From Zelopaecilomyces penicillatus (taxonomy: Eukaryota; Ascomycota; Sordariomycetes; Hypocreales; Pseudodiploosporaceae), in assembly GCA_005765155.1 (NCBI GenBank), contig VCCP01000004.1, positions 4,092,001-4,156,000 on the forward strand: a DNA stretch of 64,000 nt. The letters are read 5' to 3'. Both the position numbers and the translations under genes were made by a program. Shown one piece after another: positions 32,330 to 45,149 of this stretch (its first letter is position 1; each line of letters opens with the position of its first letter). The notes under the pieces were generated by a model. That model ran no database searches. It was not told the origin of the DNA and was given only the letters and a program-made list of their open reading frames with translations.

Positions 32330-33493
32330 TGTGTTTGATGAAGAAAATATTCGTGTTCTCGCGGGGTCTCGCTCGTTTTTTCTTTTTACTTTTAATGTGG
32401 CGATGAGATATTCCCGGTTTTGATGACGACAATGCGCTGCTGGCCAAACGACGGGACGAAACGGATGATGCTGTGGGCTAGGTTTGTTGAACGGCGATGA
32501 TGCTTCTGCTTGTTGGAGAGACGACAATCAAGGATCCCACAGAAGTGGTGGCCAGGTGGAGACGTGACGTCGCGTCACTGGGGAAACCCACCACTGCAGC
32601 TAATTTACCCAATTAACCCCCCCACAAACCTGCATTCAACTGGCTAGCACGCAGTCCACCAAATTTCCTTCCTCACCTTCCTTGTTGGATTGAAGCGCAA
32701 AAGTTTTCTTCCACCATCTTTTTCTCTGATCTATCAACTCGAGTACCTTTCTACTCTTCAACTTGCCCTTTGCATTGAAGTTTAACATACAGAGGTTCAC
32801 GACTACTTCTCACAATAGTGACATAGAAAGCGAAATATAATCGGAACTATCATTGTCTCACTCATCTTCATTCCAAGGCGCTTACTCACTGTGGTTCCAA
32901 TGCCTCATCAACCAACTTCATCGCGTTTTTCACCGCCCATCGACATCCATACTATTTTTGCTCACATGATGCCTCATACCAAGATAATGTGTAAGACACT
33001 GTCTTCTGGCAGTATCAAAGTCTTCACCACAAGGCTGGTTGCAAGTTTATATCGATCTGAATCGTGACTTCGCCATCTGCAATGAAATACGACTCATGTT
33101 GCACTTGAATTCATCAGCTCTATTTTTCACCTGAAGATCAAGTTTCAATTGTGTCGCCCATCTAACATATGCGGTTCTTGCCTTTAATTTAATATTTATT
33201 TGGGTGTCCGCTCGACGCCCTACCAATCTTCACTTTAACCTCGTGGAGCAGCAATCTCGTCTGGCATCTAAAACAGCCCAAGCAAAACCAGCACAGACGG
33301 GCTCTCCACTCTTCGGTGCTGAAGAATAGCGGCGGAGCAGGACCACCTCGTACAGATCGAGTATATCGTTATACAAAAGAGACATGGCGCCATTCCTTCC
33401 CAGGTCCTCCGATAAATCCAACTCCGGAGCCTATGCCATCCGTTCCAAAGAAAAAAAATTATGAAGAGAGAAACAATACTGATCCGAGTGCAA
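32330..33493. other. intergenic with 15-bp palindrome, no gene seen
   Basis: About 1.16 kb upstream of the membrane-protein gene and past the 3' end of the C2H2 gene. A short frame near 32900-33064 is not protein-like. A palindrome at 32564-32578 is listed separately. Confidence 0.55.
32564..32578. promoter_or_regulatory. 15-bp palindrome with CRE-like core (GTGACG-TCG-CGTCAC)
   Basis: Perfect 6-bp arms around a 3-bp centre. Each arm contains TGACG/CGTCA, the half-site of bZIP (CREB/ATF-type) regulators. It lies 235 bp upstream of the membrane-protein start codon at 32329. Binding is inferred. Confidence 0.45.
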
Positions 33494-34957
33494 TTATTCT
33501 TCCATACGGCCGAAGACGCCGTCATCGTCTTCATCACTGCGAGCTCGAGAACGCATGTCGAAGTCGTCTTCGCTATCCTCCATTTTGACGTCCTCACTGT
33601 CACGACGCCCCTCACCGCGAGTAAAACTCTCAGGCTGGCGGCTTGGGAAGCTGCTGATGAATCCCGTTGTGGACAAGGACGCAGCTTGATCGAGATACTG
33701 AGCGGGCACTGGCGGTACAGGCGGTGCATCAACATGGACAACGACAGTATTCCGTGACCCGCTGTTGCTTCCAAAACTACAGCTGAGAAGTTCGACTGCA
33801 GCAGCCAAATCATGATCATCCTCGCCAGTCATATTGACACCTGATGATGTTGGGCGAAGAAGATCGCTGCTAGGTTGGCGGAAGTGGCCAAGCCCTCCTC
33901 CATTAGGTACACTGACAGAGATGAGTGGGTTGGTTAAAGGTGCTGATTGATAGCTGCGAGAAAACGCGCTGCCACTGCTAAGTCGCTTGTTACGGTAGGA
34001 GGTTTCATCAAAATTGAACACCTCAGCTACAGGTGGAGGTGTGGTATCGACAGAGCTCTGACGGCCCAACTGCTCTGAGTACCCAGAGGCTGCAGGGGAT
34101 GCCGACTCAGGCTCGCTCGCAAAGTCCTTCGCCGAGTCTGGTGGTGTGGTAGCATCAGTCATGGCTACCAGAACTGAAGCAGCCTCAAGCAGTTGGACTT
34201 GTTGATGCTTCGAAATTAGTAGTTTCGAAGTGAAAGACCATTCAGGAGTATGTTCCCATCTACCCAGCGAGTTAACAAATCAGTTCTACTAGGTGCGCAA
34301 GTCCATGCAATTTGGCCAAAGCCGAGTCGGAACTTGGAGCGATAGGAAATCGTGCCGACTCAGCCGACCAAATGCAGAGGGGAGGGAGACCAACAGGTGC
34401 TTTGTCAAACAACTGCTATGCTTGTAGCCCTTGCCGCAAGTATCACAACGAACTTCAGCCCGGAGGCTTTTCTTGCCATCCTTGATGAGAGGTTGGCCAT
34501 CGCTTGCCCGTCTTGTACGAGCCTTGTCAGACTTGGCTGCCCCTTCATCTGCCGACATCTCGTTTGAGTCGTCATCGATAGCACTATCCTGGTGCTCCAA
34601 CTTCGGATCTGGTATACACTTGTGGGAGGGCAAGCTCGCAGGCGGCGAGGGCAGGCTGCCCATCGGTCGGTTCGTCGAGTGCTTCGAGATCGTATGGCGT
34701 CTGGTGCAGTTGACGATAGGAATAGCAGCAGTCTGCTCACCGTCTCGGATGGCGGCCGTGAGAGCAGCAACGTTTGGGGCCGGGGTCGTGACAGATTTGC
34801 GGCGAGTTACACGGTGGTTGGCATTGAGAGCACCAGTGAGGAGAGAATGCGAGTGGGAGGTGGTCCGAGCATGGGATTGTCGGCCAGGCAGGCTGGAGCT
34901 CGTGGTGCTGGACAGAGAGGGACGCTGATGCGTCAATGGCCTCGTGGACTGCTGCAT
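33494..34957 (-). CDS. single C2H2 zinc-finger transcription regulator
   Basis: Two exons, 34395-34957 and 33494-34259, encode 442 residues. The one classical finger is split by the 135-nt intron: C171-D-T-C174, then H187 at the end of exon 1 and H191 in exon 2 (TKHLWEHTPEWSFTSKLLIS). The following block SKHQQVQLLEAASVLVAM is the conserved extension of this fungal family. The N-terminus is Ser/Arg-rich (TSHSHSLLTGALNANHRVTR). The C-terminus is disordered and acidic (DSEDVKMEDSEDDFDMRSR), suggesting an activation region. The ATG at 34957 is the first in frame, but an extra upstream coding exon cannot be excluded. I can name no target. A gene desert of 7.8 kb lies upstream. Confidence 0.85.
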
Positions 34958-35309
34958 CTCCTGGAGTTTGACGAAGTTATCAGCATAACTGAGCCTCGTG
35001 GGAGCGGGAACAAGCCAGCAAGGCGCCCCCTAATACGATCAGTCATACTTTTGAGGAGGCCATTGCCAACGACTTGGATTGCTCGGTAATACGAGACGAC
35101 AGATGCCAGACCGTCACAGCTTCGGGAATTGCATCAACCAGAGGCTGCTCTGGTCAACGAGGGTCGGAGAGAACAAATTGCTGAAGGCGGTTTTTTTTTA
35201 TTTTTGAGTTGTGTGTGTTGGGGAAAGATAGCAAGTCCAAGTTCTCGCGCAAGCAGCCAGGTCAAGAAATAATATTATTTGGGAGGAGCCATCCGCCGTC
35301 GGCAAGGGA

Positions 35310-35350
35310 GTGTGTGTGTGTGTGTGCGTGTGTGGTGTGGTGTGGTGTGT
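35310..35350. repeat. GT-rich simple repeat
   Basis: A (TG)n run passes into TGTGG units. It lies about 350 bp upstream of the C2H2 gene's start codon, probably in its promoter or 5' UTR. Confidence 0.85.
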
Positions 35351-37037
35351 GGGCGCACTCTTGGTGTGGCACCGCGGGGGGGGCGAGTGTAGCAGAGCTG
35401 TGTGCTAGATTACATGCGTATCTGGTCTACGTGAATCGACGGCGCCTCTGTGTTTGCGATTATCGGGATCGAAGCGGAAACACAACGACGCCGTTGGTGC
35501 TGGCTGGAACACGCCTCGTCGTCGTCCGGAGGGGGCATAGCAAGCATCTATGGGTGGGCGAGTGGTTTCCTGCCTGCCCGACTGGGCCAACTGGGTCGTT
35601 CTTCCAGTGGCTTCCAGGCACTGGGCTGGGCTGTCCCGGGCAAAGCTGGGGCGGTTCTTCCCTGCCCTGCACCAGCTGGGCCAGTCGTCGTCTTTCGCTC
35701 GCTCTCGCTGTCCTGGCTGGAGGGTGTGGGGAGAGCCAAGATGGATTATTGGCCCGCTGACCCCAGTTGATCACCAGGTCGAATGGGGGAGAGTAGAAGG
35801 AGGAGGATGGACCAGAATTTGGATGATGGGATTGCTTAGAGGGGTGGTGCGATGGCGGGGTGTGCAGCCAGGCAGAGTACAACATGAGGCAAGCTGCTGG
35901 CCATGCTGGATAAATGTACCTGCCACGATACAGCACACCCGCTAGGCTGCTACAGCGAAGCTACAGGGGGAGGGCGTCCCTGGAGGCGCTATACTACTGT
36001 GAACTGTGGCTGGCACACAGTACGAATACTGCTGCACCATGGTCCATTGGCCAGCACCAGGTGTTCCATCGTTGGGATGCTTCAGGTCTGGGCTGGTTTG
36101 TTGTTGAGGGGGCTTACGTACTCGTACCCGACCGTGCTGTCCTCCCTGCTGCTCACTGCAGGCTTCCAGCACAAGCCCTGTAATTTGCAGACAACCTGGC
36201 CCATCTGCCCTACGGAGTTGAGGTGCCTGCCTATCGCCGCAGCAGCCAGGTTCGCCCTATGCACAGGCAGCAATGCACGATGGGATGCTAAGAGGGTACG
36301 CGTCCCGACTTTGCGCTGTCGGGCGCCTCCCTACGCCTCCAGTGAGACCTGTCGCGAACTTGGAGATTCCTTTTCCCCCTTGTTAGGATGCGGGAAATTC
36401 CTGTGAATACCCTTAATCAAAAAATGAAATGGCCATAATATCTGTGCTCCCTACAACGTATGGTATGAGAGAGCGAGATTAACTTACGTATCGCCTCGTA
36501 ATCCGCCCTCACGGCCGTGGCAGCTTTTCGTAGCGAGTGAGTTACAGCCGAGCCCCCTCCTCCTTTGCATCAGCTCATTATTACAGGGCGGACTGGCTGC
36601 CTCCATCCCCTAAAACATTACGAGTGCTGGGTACAGTGGCCTGCCAGAACAGCCCTTACTCATCCATTATTATTATAACTACTACTCCAGGCAGGCCAGT
36701 TATGCTAACCTGTCTTTGGTACGGTTGCAAATGCACATGACAGGCGCCAAACGTTCTCGCACGGAGGGCAGCGGCGTGACCTAATTCACCAAAAGGGAGG
36801 GGATGCAGGCTGATGGCTGAGGAGGGCAAAGCATCAGTAGAGGAAACTCCTCATTACTCGCTATCTAGACAGACACTGGAAAATGCGTATACAAGCATAA
36901 TAATCATCAGTATGAGTACGGTATTATTCATGGGTGCTACAGTACCTATGTAGTATGTGTGTACGTGCCCGCCCTACTACCCAAGTAAGGGATGTCCGTC
37001 GGAGGTTTGAAGTCAACAAAGGCGGCTCATACATTCC

Positions 37038-37067
37038 TTCTCCTCCTCCTCCTCCTCCTCCTCCTCT
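37038..37067. repeat. (CTC)n trinucleotide repeat
   Basis: About ten perfect CTC/TCC units. There is no supported coding frame here. Confidence 0.9.
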
Positions 37068-37486
37068 TATTACTCTTACTCTTCCTCCACTTTGCCTCGG
37101 CAGTGCCTCGAGTTGGGGCTTCCCCGATGCCCCTCTTTGTAAATATTTCTGCATGCCCGAGACGGAGGGGAAATAATAAGCCCCCAAAATCAAACTGAAA
37201 TGGAAAATAAAAATAAAAATGTGTTGGTGGTCAGGGAATAGAGTCCCAACCCTACCGGAGGCATGAAGAATCACAGGTGTCCTGTTCAGACAAACGTCGA
37301 TATCCAGCAAGCAACTCGATGGCAAGCCCGGTGGGGTCGTCGCACTGAGCCCTGTCCAGGACCCGCAACCCAAGCTACGCTACCTGCGTGCTTTCGCACA
37401 ACCATTCAGAGCTATCAAAGCCGATTCGAATCGATCAGAGCAGCACTTTATTAATATCAACTCAAATGCCCTTTCGTGAACGAACG

Positions 37487-37513
37487 CCCCCCCCCCCCCC
37501 CCCCCCCCCCCCC
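37487..37513. repeat. poly-C tract, 27 nt
   Basis: An uninterrupted run of C in the gene desert, the longest homopolymer in the window. The true length may differ in the genome, as such runs are prone to sequencing error. Confidence 0.95.
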
Positions 37514-38390
37514 AAGGGCTGGAATCAATCGGGTGGGGAAAATACAGTACCCGTAAAGTGCTCGTTGACTAAAAGACGCGACGCCATCTTGAGAATCAAG
37601 GCTCAAATTGATTGATTTCACAACAATGAGAACCATGATTCGCCCCCATTGGAGGCAAAATTTGACACAAATCTTTTCCAGCAATTCACCTTTTCGCCGA
37701 TGATGTTTATGCATTGAACAATAATATTGTACGTTGGTAATAATAATATCTGGACCAACGTCCAGGAATGCACAGCGTTGTTCGTCTACATGCGACTTTG
37801 TACATGTCTGTCCATCCCCCCTGGTCCCCCTCCCCCTCCTGTCCCAAAATGGAAAAACCACGATGAAGGTATGCAGTATAAAAGTAATTACTCCGTGCTT
37901 GGGATTGATACCTTGCCTTTATGTTGTGCTCCCGCACAGGATGAGTAACTGATAGTAATAGCTTGTCATATAATTTTCTGTGGTACACAACCCTCGGTAT
38001 GGATCAACGGTTAAAAACGGCCAAGGCAGGCCATAATTAAGCGCATGTACGGGAGGTAGGCGAACCGGCCAGCAAAGGCGTTTTGGGGTGCAGCTGGGCT
38101 GGTGGGGGACGAGTTTGCAATTCTTAAAGAGGCAAACGTAATGGATGAATGAATGAACAAGCGCATGGTGACGAGCGTTGTCCTCCACAGCAACAAGCGA
38201 CGTATCAATCAATCGCTGAGAAGCTGGCGTCTGTGTGCCAGCTTCTGTGGACTCTCTGTGGGTTCTCTGTGGATTTGGTGGACTTTGTGGGCTCTCTATC
38301 AACACCTAGTCATGCCCGTAGTGTCATACGTTAACCATAATGGTATGTATGAAGCATGTATGAACCCCGATCGTGATGGGTCTGCAGCCT

Positions 38391-38413
38391 TCCAATGCCA
38401 ATGCCAATGCCAA
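38391..38413. repeat. TGCCAA short tandem repeat
   Basis: Three perfect TGCCAA units (38396, 38402, 38408), preceded by a partial unit TCCAA. Minor. Confidence 0.8.
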
Positions 38414-41400
38414 CGCCCAAGACCCGACATAGGCAGCCCGCTGCACAACATAACTTTGGGAATCAGAATGGATACAACAAATGTGTGCCATGGAGCCCAT
38501 ATAACGTGCCTCTAGTAAGCAGGTTGTTATAGACAGGTAGGTACATCGGACAGCGAGCCTCGTTTTATTCAGGCACCGCGAGGTTTAACCCGCACAGCTC
38601 GATACTGTGTGTTCAGGTGGCTGCCAGGGGGTGGCTCTAGCGGACCTTGGTCTGGTGGCCCACCATTTCGATAGACCCACCCTGATCGTGTCCTTACGAG
38701 CACTTTGGGGAAGCACAGCCCCAGCCCCAGCCATTGGCTCTGGAACTGGCCAGCTCTCCTTTTCCCTTCCTTGGCCCATCAAGTTCACGACCTCGACCGT
38801 GTTAGCATTAGATGCCACGCCACACTACGACAGTCAGTACCCCAAGGCGGCTTTATTACATGCGGCTTTGGTCCATGCCCCACGGCCTGATCGCAACTTG
38901 CCCGTTTGCGCCCGGTGGCTTGAAAGCTCGCTGAAGGGAAACAAACCTGGGCGGCGGACGGTTCGGAAGCATCGAGCAATCAAGCAAAGACCGCATCAAT
39001 ATTTCGCGGGACGAGATGACAACGGCAAACCATTTGTGTCCTTGGGGGGAGCAAACGTTCCTCCAGTCAGTGAATAGTGAATAGTCCCAGCGCCAGGGGC
39101 AAATACTAGCCGTGGCAGCTGAAATACGGCCCGCACGCTCCTGGTAGACAAAGACAAAGAGCTGAGCGCTTACTTTTCAGTACTTGTCCTGCTTGGGCTA
39201 CGATAAACTTGCGCCTTTCCTTTCGGACATCGCCACCAACCACACCTCAACTGGCCACTGCTACTCTAAAAGCTCTCAGGCCAAGTCATGTGCTTCTTGC
39301 CCTCTGTTACAAAAACGCCGCCATGAGAAAGGAGGGGCTTGTTCTTGGTGTCCTAGAGCTTCCCTTTCCAGCCCGGAAAGACACTATCCCACACCGAGTC
39401 CGAGGGTGCGTCTAGGCTAATTACCTACTCGATCGTTCAGTTGACGTTTGTTTTCGATATCCGCTTTGGCAACACCCAAAAAGTGCGGGGAAAGCTATCG
39501 TGAACCTGCCATCGCCCGGGTCGCGCTTGTTGAATTTTGACCCATACTATTAAGCGCGGCCTTGAATCGGGTGTCTTCCTTGGGAGAAGGATAAATAAGA
39601 AAAGGCTCCCGTCATTGTAATATGATCGGCCTATGGACCTGCCTATCAATCGTGTCAATGGCCTCCCGTCTGGAGAAAGATTCTTGACGATCAGTTCTGG
39701 AAGCAACAAACTGAATTGACAGACACGGCCATCATCGACACCGACGCCCCATCCACCCACAACATCCCTGACGCCTCCCCTGCTTAACGCGGACAATCAC
39801 GACTCCTTTAAGCGATGTACAGCATCAAGCCTACAACTCCTTCTACGAGTTGCAATGCAGCTGGTTTGGTCATGGCCAACAGCTCATGTCACCGGGCCCC
39901 GTACAGGACGCTGCAAGATCCGACGTTACTTTTCCTCATGGTGTGCTACAATCTTAAATAAATGTGTTATTCGACGACGACTCCCCAATACAGAGAGCAC
40001 TGTGCACGGAAGATATGCACAGTGCTTCTCCTCGCGCATGATGGGGGCAGAAACCCCTGGCTTTCAACACCCGCTTCGGAGAATTCTTCCCACAAGCTGG
40101 TCTGCTTTCTTCAGTAGAGCTTCAGACCGTCGGTGCAAGAACATTGACATCTGTGATTGTAAGATTGGCCGTTGCAGCAAGTTAATCGATCGCGAAATTC
40201 ATGCCATGTATGCCCTTGGGCGACGGGCGATGGGAATCTCGATTTGGATCAGTACCTGTCTCAAGCAACAATGAGGTTCAAAAACGGGACAGGCAATGTG
40301 GGAATTTGTGTCAAACTGTCACAGCAGCTAATTAATAGTATGCCAGCAGCTTCGGGCGCCCGAGGTCTTGGAGCTCCTTCACCCTGGTCGGCCACTTGTG
40401 TGTCATTGCAGCGAATGCACCCCCTGGTTCATGCATTGCGAGACACCGTTGGTACCCCTCTTGATAATTGAGCGAGAGAACAGGCCTGTGTCAAGGCATC
40501 AGATGGCAGTGTCGCAAGACTCTTCTCGCACGGTATCGCTCAGGTGACATGAGGACTGTCTGAAATTTAATAGCATGAATGTTCGTGTAGTGATTTTGGT
40601 TTTTGCAAGACCAACGGGATGCCGTTTCGCAATAGGTAACCCATATCAGACGGCGCCACTTGTCTTGCCGTTTGGTGGTAATAGCGTGACGACTAATGGG
40701 ACTGGCAAACAACTGCAACATCTTTGGTCTACAAATTATCCCCTGAAATTTCACACAAGACTCGATGGAGCATTGAGAATTTGTACCTCTGGAACACATC
40801 CGTCGATTTCGCGTCGTGCCCTTGCACCAGCTCAAGCCCAAGCTGTCTGCGAGTAATGACTTTTTTCACGTACAATAAGTGGATCGAAGGCTGACGAAGC
40901 TCACACGAAGTCCTACGTCAGCGGGATTTGAACAGGGATATTGCCTATTTGACTAATAAGCCCTCACGAGGAGCAGTTGATCATACGTTCTACCGGAACT
41001 GCCGGGTCATCCAACTCAATTATCAACAGCAGGCGTGACAAAGCAGGTAATGATGTGGGATATCCAACTTCCCGGCATATTCGGCCTAATTGCCCATGCA
41101 CTACTTACAGTTTTGCTTTCAAAAGCCATGCAATTCCTAATAACCACCAAAAGCCTTCGATCAGCATAGCTACTCCACAAGGGGGAAGGATATGCTCTCT
41201 ACCTAACCGGGATACATCACAAGAATGTCGATCGAGAAAAAAATGAAAATCTCCACACATAGCCAGTATTTTTCAACCTTTTTTCAATGCCAGCATGCAG
41301 GACTCCCGTATGTCTGGAACCTAAACTGCAAAGTACGCTACGCTGCTGATAGTGTGTTGCGTGCTTACCACCATGGCTCCTTGCGTTTTGATGCTCACTT

Positions 41401-42775
41401 TGGTGCGTCAGCCTCCACCAGGATTGAGCTTAGACACATGAGTAGGGAGAACGAACGAGCGAAGATTCTCAGAGGTGAATTCGAGCAATGGAAAGGTTTT
41501 TTCGAGCTGAGCGGAGCTCGTTACGTACCTTCTGTTGCGCACAGTCTTACACCACGAAGTCAGCAGCCAGGAAGTTTTGCACAGACGTCGTCAGACTGAG
41601 CTTATTCGCGAGGAGCACATGATTGCACTAATTCGCGTGCGCTGTTAGAGACATAACATGCTCTTGTTTGCTATGATTTTCCTATCCTCTCCAACGATCC
41701 TGGACACACTATGGCAGTAGCTACATATCACTCAATGGTTTGGATATCATCACTTCCACGATTCTGTGGCGGCTCCCGCAGGGCTTAGTTGTCATGATCC
41801 CGTAGAATGCAGATCATAGCCTTACCTGTACCAGTAAATGTAGGCAAAGAGAGGCACCTGCCACTAAAGACGGGGACTTCGGAGTTGTCGAGACATCTCG
41901 ATACTCCACAGTACCCACTGACGTCACCGAAACTTCCCACTCGGCCGGAGACACCCCCTAGCGGGAATGGGAAACTGAAAAAGCTTGATGGTTAGCTGAA
42001 GCAACTAAATTGGTGGGGTGAAAGGGTTTGTGGCATTTACTCTCCCGTCTTGACATTGTGTCTTACAAGCAAACAGATCTGTGCGTGGATAGTTTTGCTG
42101 CCCAAGGGGTATTAAAAGGCATTGGGACAAAAAAGGCGGACAGAAACGAAAGTGAGTGGAAATGTGGACAGAGGCAATATCCACACTGGTGCGTCATAGT
42201 CGCTTCATACGCTCGGCTCCCTCGAAACAAAGCTGCATGACTTCCGTGTTTACACGAGCGCGTTTCGTAACACTTTCCCCTCGGCCCCGCCTTGGCTTGT
42301 TGAATCTTTTTTTAAGTTTTTTTGTTTTTGTGTGTGAAATCTTCAACTGCCGGGGACTGCTAAAATCTTCCTTGTGTGCCCGGCCCCACATCGGCCGAGT
42401 CGGAGTGACGGCGTCGATCCGGGGATCTGGAGACCCGGAAATGCCACCCCGAAGTTTGTGCACGAATTGCCGTAATGGCGGGGGGGGGGGTGTTAGTTCA
42501 CTCTAATATATCACAGTTAAATCTACGGCCTTTTGTCTTGACACTCTAAATGATGAGCAGATATGGCTGTTTTATTTAGGTGTGGTTCAGTATAGCCAGA
42601 CATATCTGGCAATATATAAATTGCATTTTAGTTATACATCTATTTCTAGAGATGTAATCATTGTAACCAAATATGAGCAATTTCTTGGACGACTTCCTTT
42701 ACAGAAAGCCCACCCGCCCGCCTTCAGCTCCGCCGCTCAAAAGAAGAAAACAGGTTACAAAGATGCTGTCACCTC

Positions 42776-45149
42776 TCAGTATATGCCATTCTCGAATTGT
42801 TTCCGAGACAACTCCCACGTCGCTGACGCAAGTTCATCTTGGCTTCGAGAATAAAGTTTCTCGCGAAGGCCAAAAATGTCCACTTCAGGTTCGCAGGTGG
42901 TCCCGGGTGCAGGGAGTGTGCCGTTCTGGAAGTAAGCCCGGATATGTCTCGTTGTGCATGGCGATGGCTCTGCTACGGAGCAATGCTATTGAGTAGGAAG
43001 GGAAGATTTCTGCATGTTAGTTATAGCCGATGACTAGGGGGGGATAGAGTGAGGAGGATGGGGCTGGTTTCTTTTGAGTAACGCATTTCGTTCAACATAC
43101 CCCATACGAGTTTTGGACAAGCACCACAGAGCCTGGGAACGCCTTTGAGTTGCTGTAGGCGCTGCGAAGAGGAGTGACATTGTCGGCTATGTTTCCAATA
43201 AACAGAATCGGAAAGGCCGTTTTCCCACGGATGGTGTCTGGATCCAAGATACGTCAGCATCATCCAAGGCTGGAGGGTTTTAGATAGGGGGACAGCGATT
43301 CGTTTACCTTCTGGCATTTGCCACTTTGACCTAACTTTTCGGCCAGTACAGCCAGACCTGAACGGCAAGTTTGCTGCTCCAGCCCATTTGCTGACATTCG
43401 ACAGCATCTGCGCATACTCCAACAACTCCTCGGGCGACTCATTCAACGGCTGTGCGTCAGTACAGTGAACCGCATGAGGAACATCCGGCTCAAAAGGAAT
43501 TTCGTACGGCTCGCTCGCCGGAGTTTTGGTCGACCAGGTGTCCATGTTGGACTCCTTCTCCTTCTTCTTCTTCTCCAGCTGCTGCACCATACGAGATCCA
43601 TCTAATAGTGATGCCTCGTAACCTCCTACCCTTCCTCCTCTACCTACAGTGAAGGCCTCGTAAACCGGCAAGCCGTCTCCTTTTTCGAGACCAGCGTAGA
43701 TGTGAGCCATGAGCTTAAAGTTGGCGAGCGGTTTGTACAGCATGAATGCCGTCAGGCGCTGGAGAATAGAGTAGGTGATGAGTTCCGGTATTTCTGGTCC
43801 TGGATTGCGAGACTGGGCAGGGACGAGAACGGGTCTTTGCTTGAGTTTCTCTAGGATGTTGGCACGTCGTTGTGCAATCTCTTGAGGTGTAGCTGCCCAT
43901 AGTGCGCAATGCTCTCGGCCAACCTTGTGGCATGACTGATCGAACTTGTCCAGAATTAGGTCTGTGTCGGATAAAGATTCGATTACGTCTAAGCTGTACC
44001 AAGCCTTGTAATCAACGTTGCCTAGGGAATGGCGATGTTAGATTAACCCTGATTATTTTCGTCCATGATCGATCTCGACGAAGCCTTTGCGAAAAGGAGA
44101 AAAAGATAATAAAATCTCACATACCGTCGCTCACAAGTCTCTCCACTTTGTCCGGATATAGTGCTGCAAACACACCACCTAGGACTGTGCCGTAACTAAA
44201 GCCCCAGTACCTCAACTTTTTGTGTCCTGTCTGGTTCAGAATCTCGAGTAAATCCCTGGCATGGTAGACTGTGCTGATGTGTTCGAGAATACCGGTTTTG
44301 TTGGCGGCTGCTTCACAGGCACCTGACTCTGCATTTGCTCGTGCATAGATGCCATAAAGCAGTCCAGGATGCTCGTCATAAACATCCTTGTCCTGTATGA
44401 CCCAGTCGTATCTGTTTCTCAAGTCACCCCAGCAGTCCATGCGTGGAGTAGAGACACCAACTATAGAGGCAGCTAAAGTCAGAAGGACACTATATCATCA
44501 TATACAGAGCGAAACTCACCACCCCGAGGGTCCCAGCTAATTATATCCTGGAAGTTATGTTAGTTATCCTACTCCTAAGAGGTGGATCCAGCGTGTCTTA
44601 CATGGTCCTCGCCCACGATCGTCTGAATGTGCCGCCCCCTGCTCTTCAACATGTCAAGGCCAGAAACTCCAGGACCCTGGTTGTGTTAGCATCTTGTCTT
44701 TGCAGAAATGCTATGTCACATACGCCGGGGTTAATGAAAACAGGTGGGAGAGAACTGTTATATGTCTTTCCAGGTAGCCTCGCGACTCCTAGAATAACAC
44801 GCGAGGTCTCAGTCGGTACATTCCAGTTCATTGGAACCTAAATGGACATTTCGTTATTAGCACGGCTTATAATTCATATATATCTTCCGGAATAGAACGC
44901 ACGTCGAGTCTTGCACATTGGAGTGTCTTGTTATAGCATGGTTGCCAATTCAACACCCTGCTCGGAATTGCCTATCCCGCACAATTAGTTATCTTTTTGT
45001 CACGAATGATAAGAGCAAATAGTCCATACGTCTTTCCAACCCCACAAGTGAGGATTTTCTCCTGAATCACGAGTTGCAATGGAGTTAAACGGGGTAAATG
45101 CAGGCCCAAAGGGTAGCACCAAAAGAAGACCCAGCACCCAAGCAGCCAT
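42776..45149 (-). CDS. secreted TAP-type alpha/beta-hydrolase (serine exopeptidase, S33-like)
   Basis: Nine exons: 45030-45149, 44903-44971, 44724-44837, 44602-44676, 44520-44547, 44125-44460, 43308-44021, 43101-43237 and 42776-42985; 600 residues. A signal peptide starts the protein (MAAWVLGLLLVLPFGPAFTP). Conserved blocks follow: WQPCYNKTLQCARLDVPMNW, FINPGGPGVSG (oxyanion region), DIISWDPRGVGVSTPRMDCW, the nucleophile elbow GFSYGTVLG with Ser224, GNIADNVTP with the likely acid, and His532 in YGHCSVAEPSPCT of the TAP-like C-terminal domain. Relatives release N-terminal residues or short peptides, or act as esterases; fungal members are secreted. A lysine-rich stretch (QQLEKKKKEKES) lies before the C-terminal domain. 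Divergent from TIM14. The model keeps frame at all eight joins. Confidence 0.9.

Larger units (their letters stand above)
34958..42775. other. gene desert, about 7.8 kb
   Basis: No frame here shows domain-like protein sequence or joins into one by plausible introns. It holds simple repeats (GT-rich 35310-35350, TCC/CTC 37038-37067, C27 37487-37513, TGCCAA x3 at 38396-38413, G11 42480-42490). It lies upstream of the C2H2 gene and downstream of the TAP peptidase, so it may hold a long 5' UTR, distal elements or an unannotated non-coding transcript; these are guesses. Confidence 0.6.

Noticed and set aside
35209..35945. Several overlapping frames of 100-183 codons on both strands
   Set aside because: GC-rich sequence with few stops gives open frames in many phases; none looks like a protein or has splice support.
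40905..40975. tRNA-like B box on the minus strand (GTTCAAATCCC) with a possible anticodon-like stem upstream
   Set aside because: The T stem does not pair, the spacing to an A box is too short and the loop lacks T33. It looks like chance or a decayed fragment.
34958..42775. Transposon in the gene desert
   Set aside because: I found no long terminal repeats, terminal inverted repeats or transposase or reverse-transcriptase motifs. A degraded element cannot be excluded without a repeat search.
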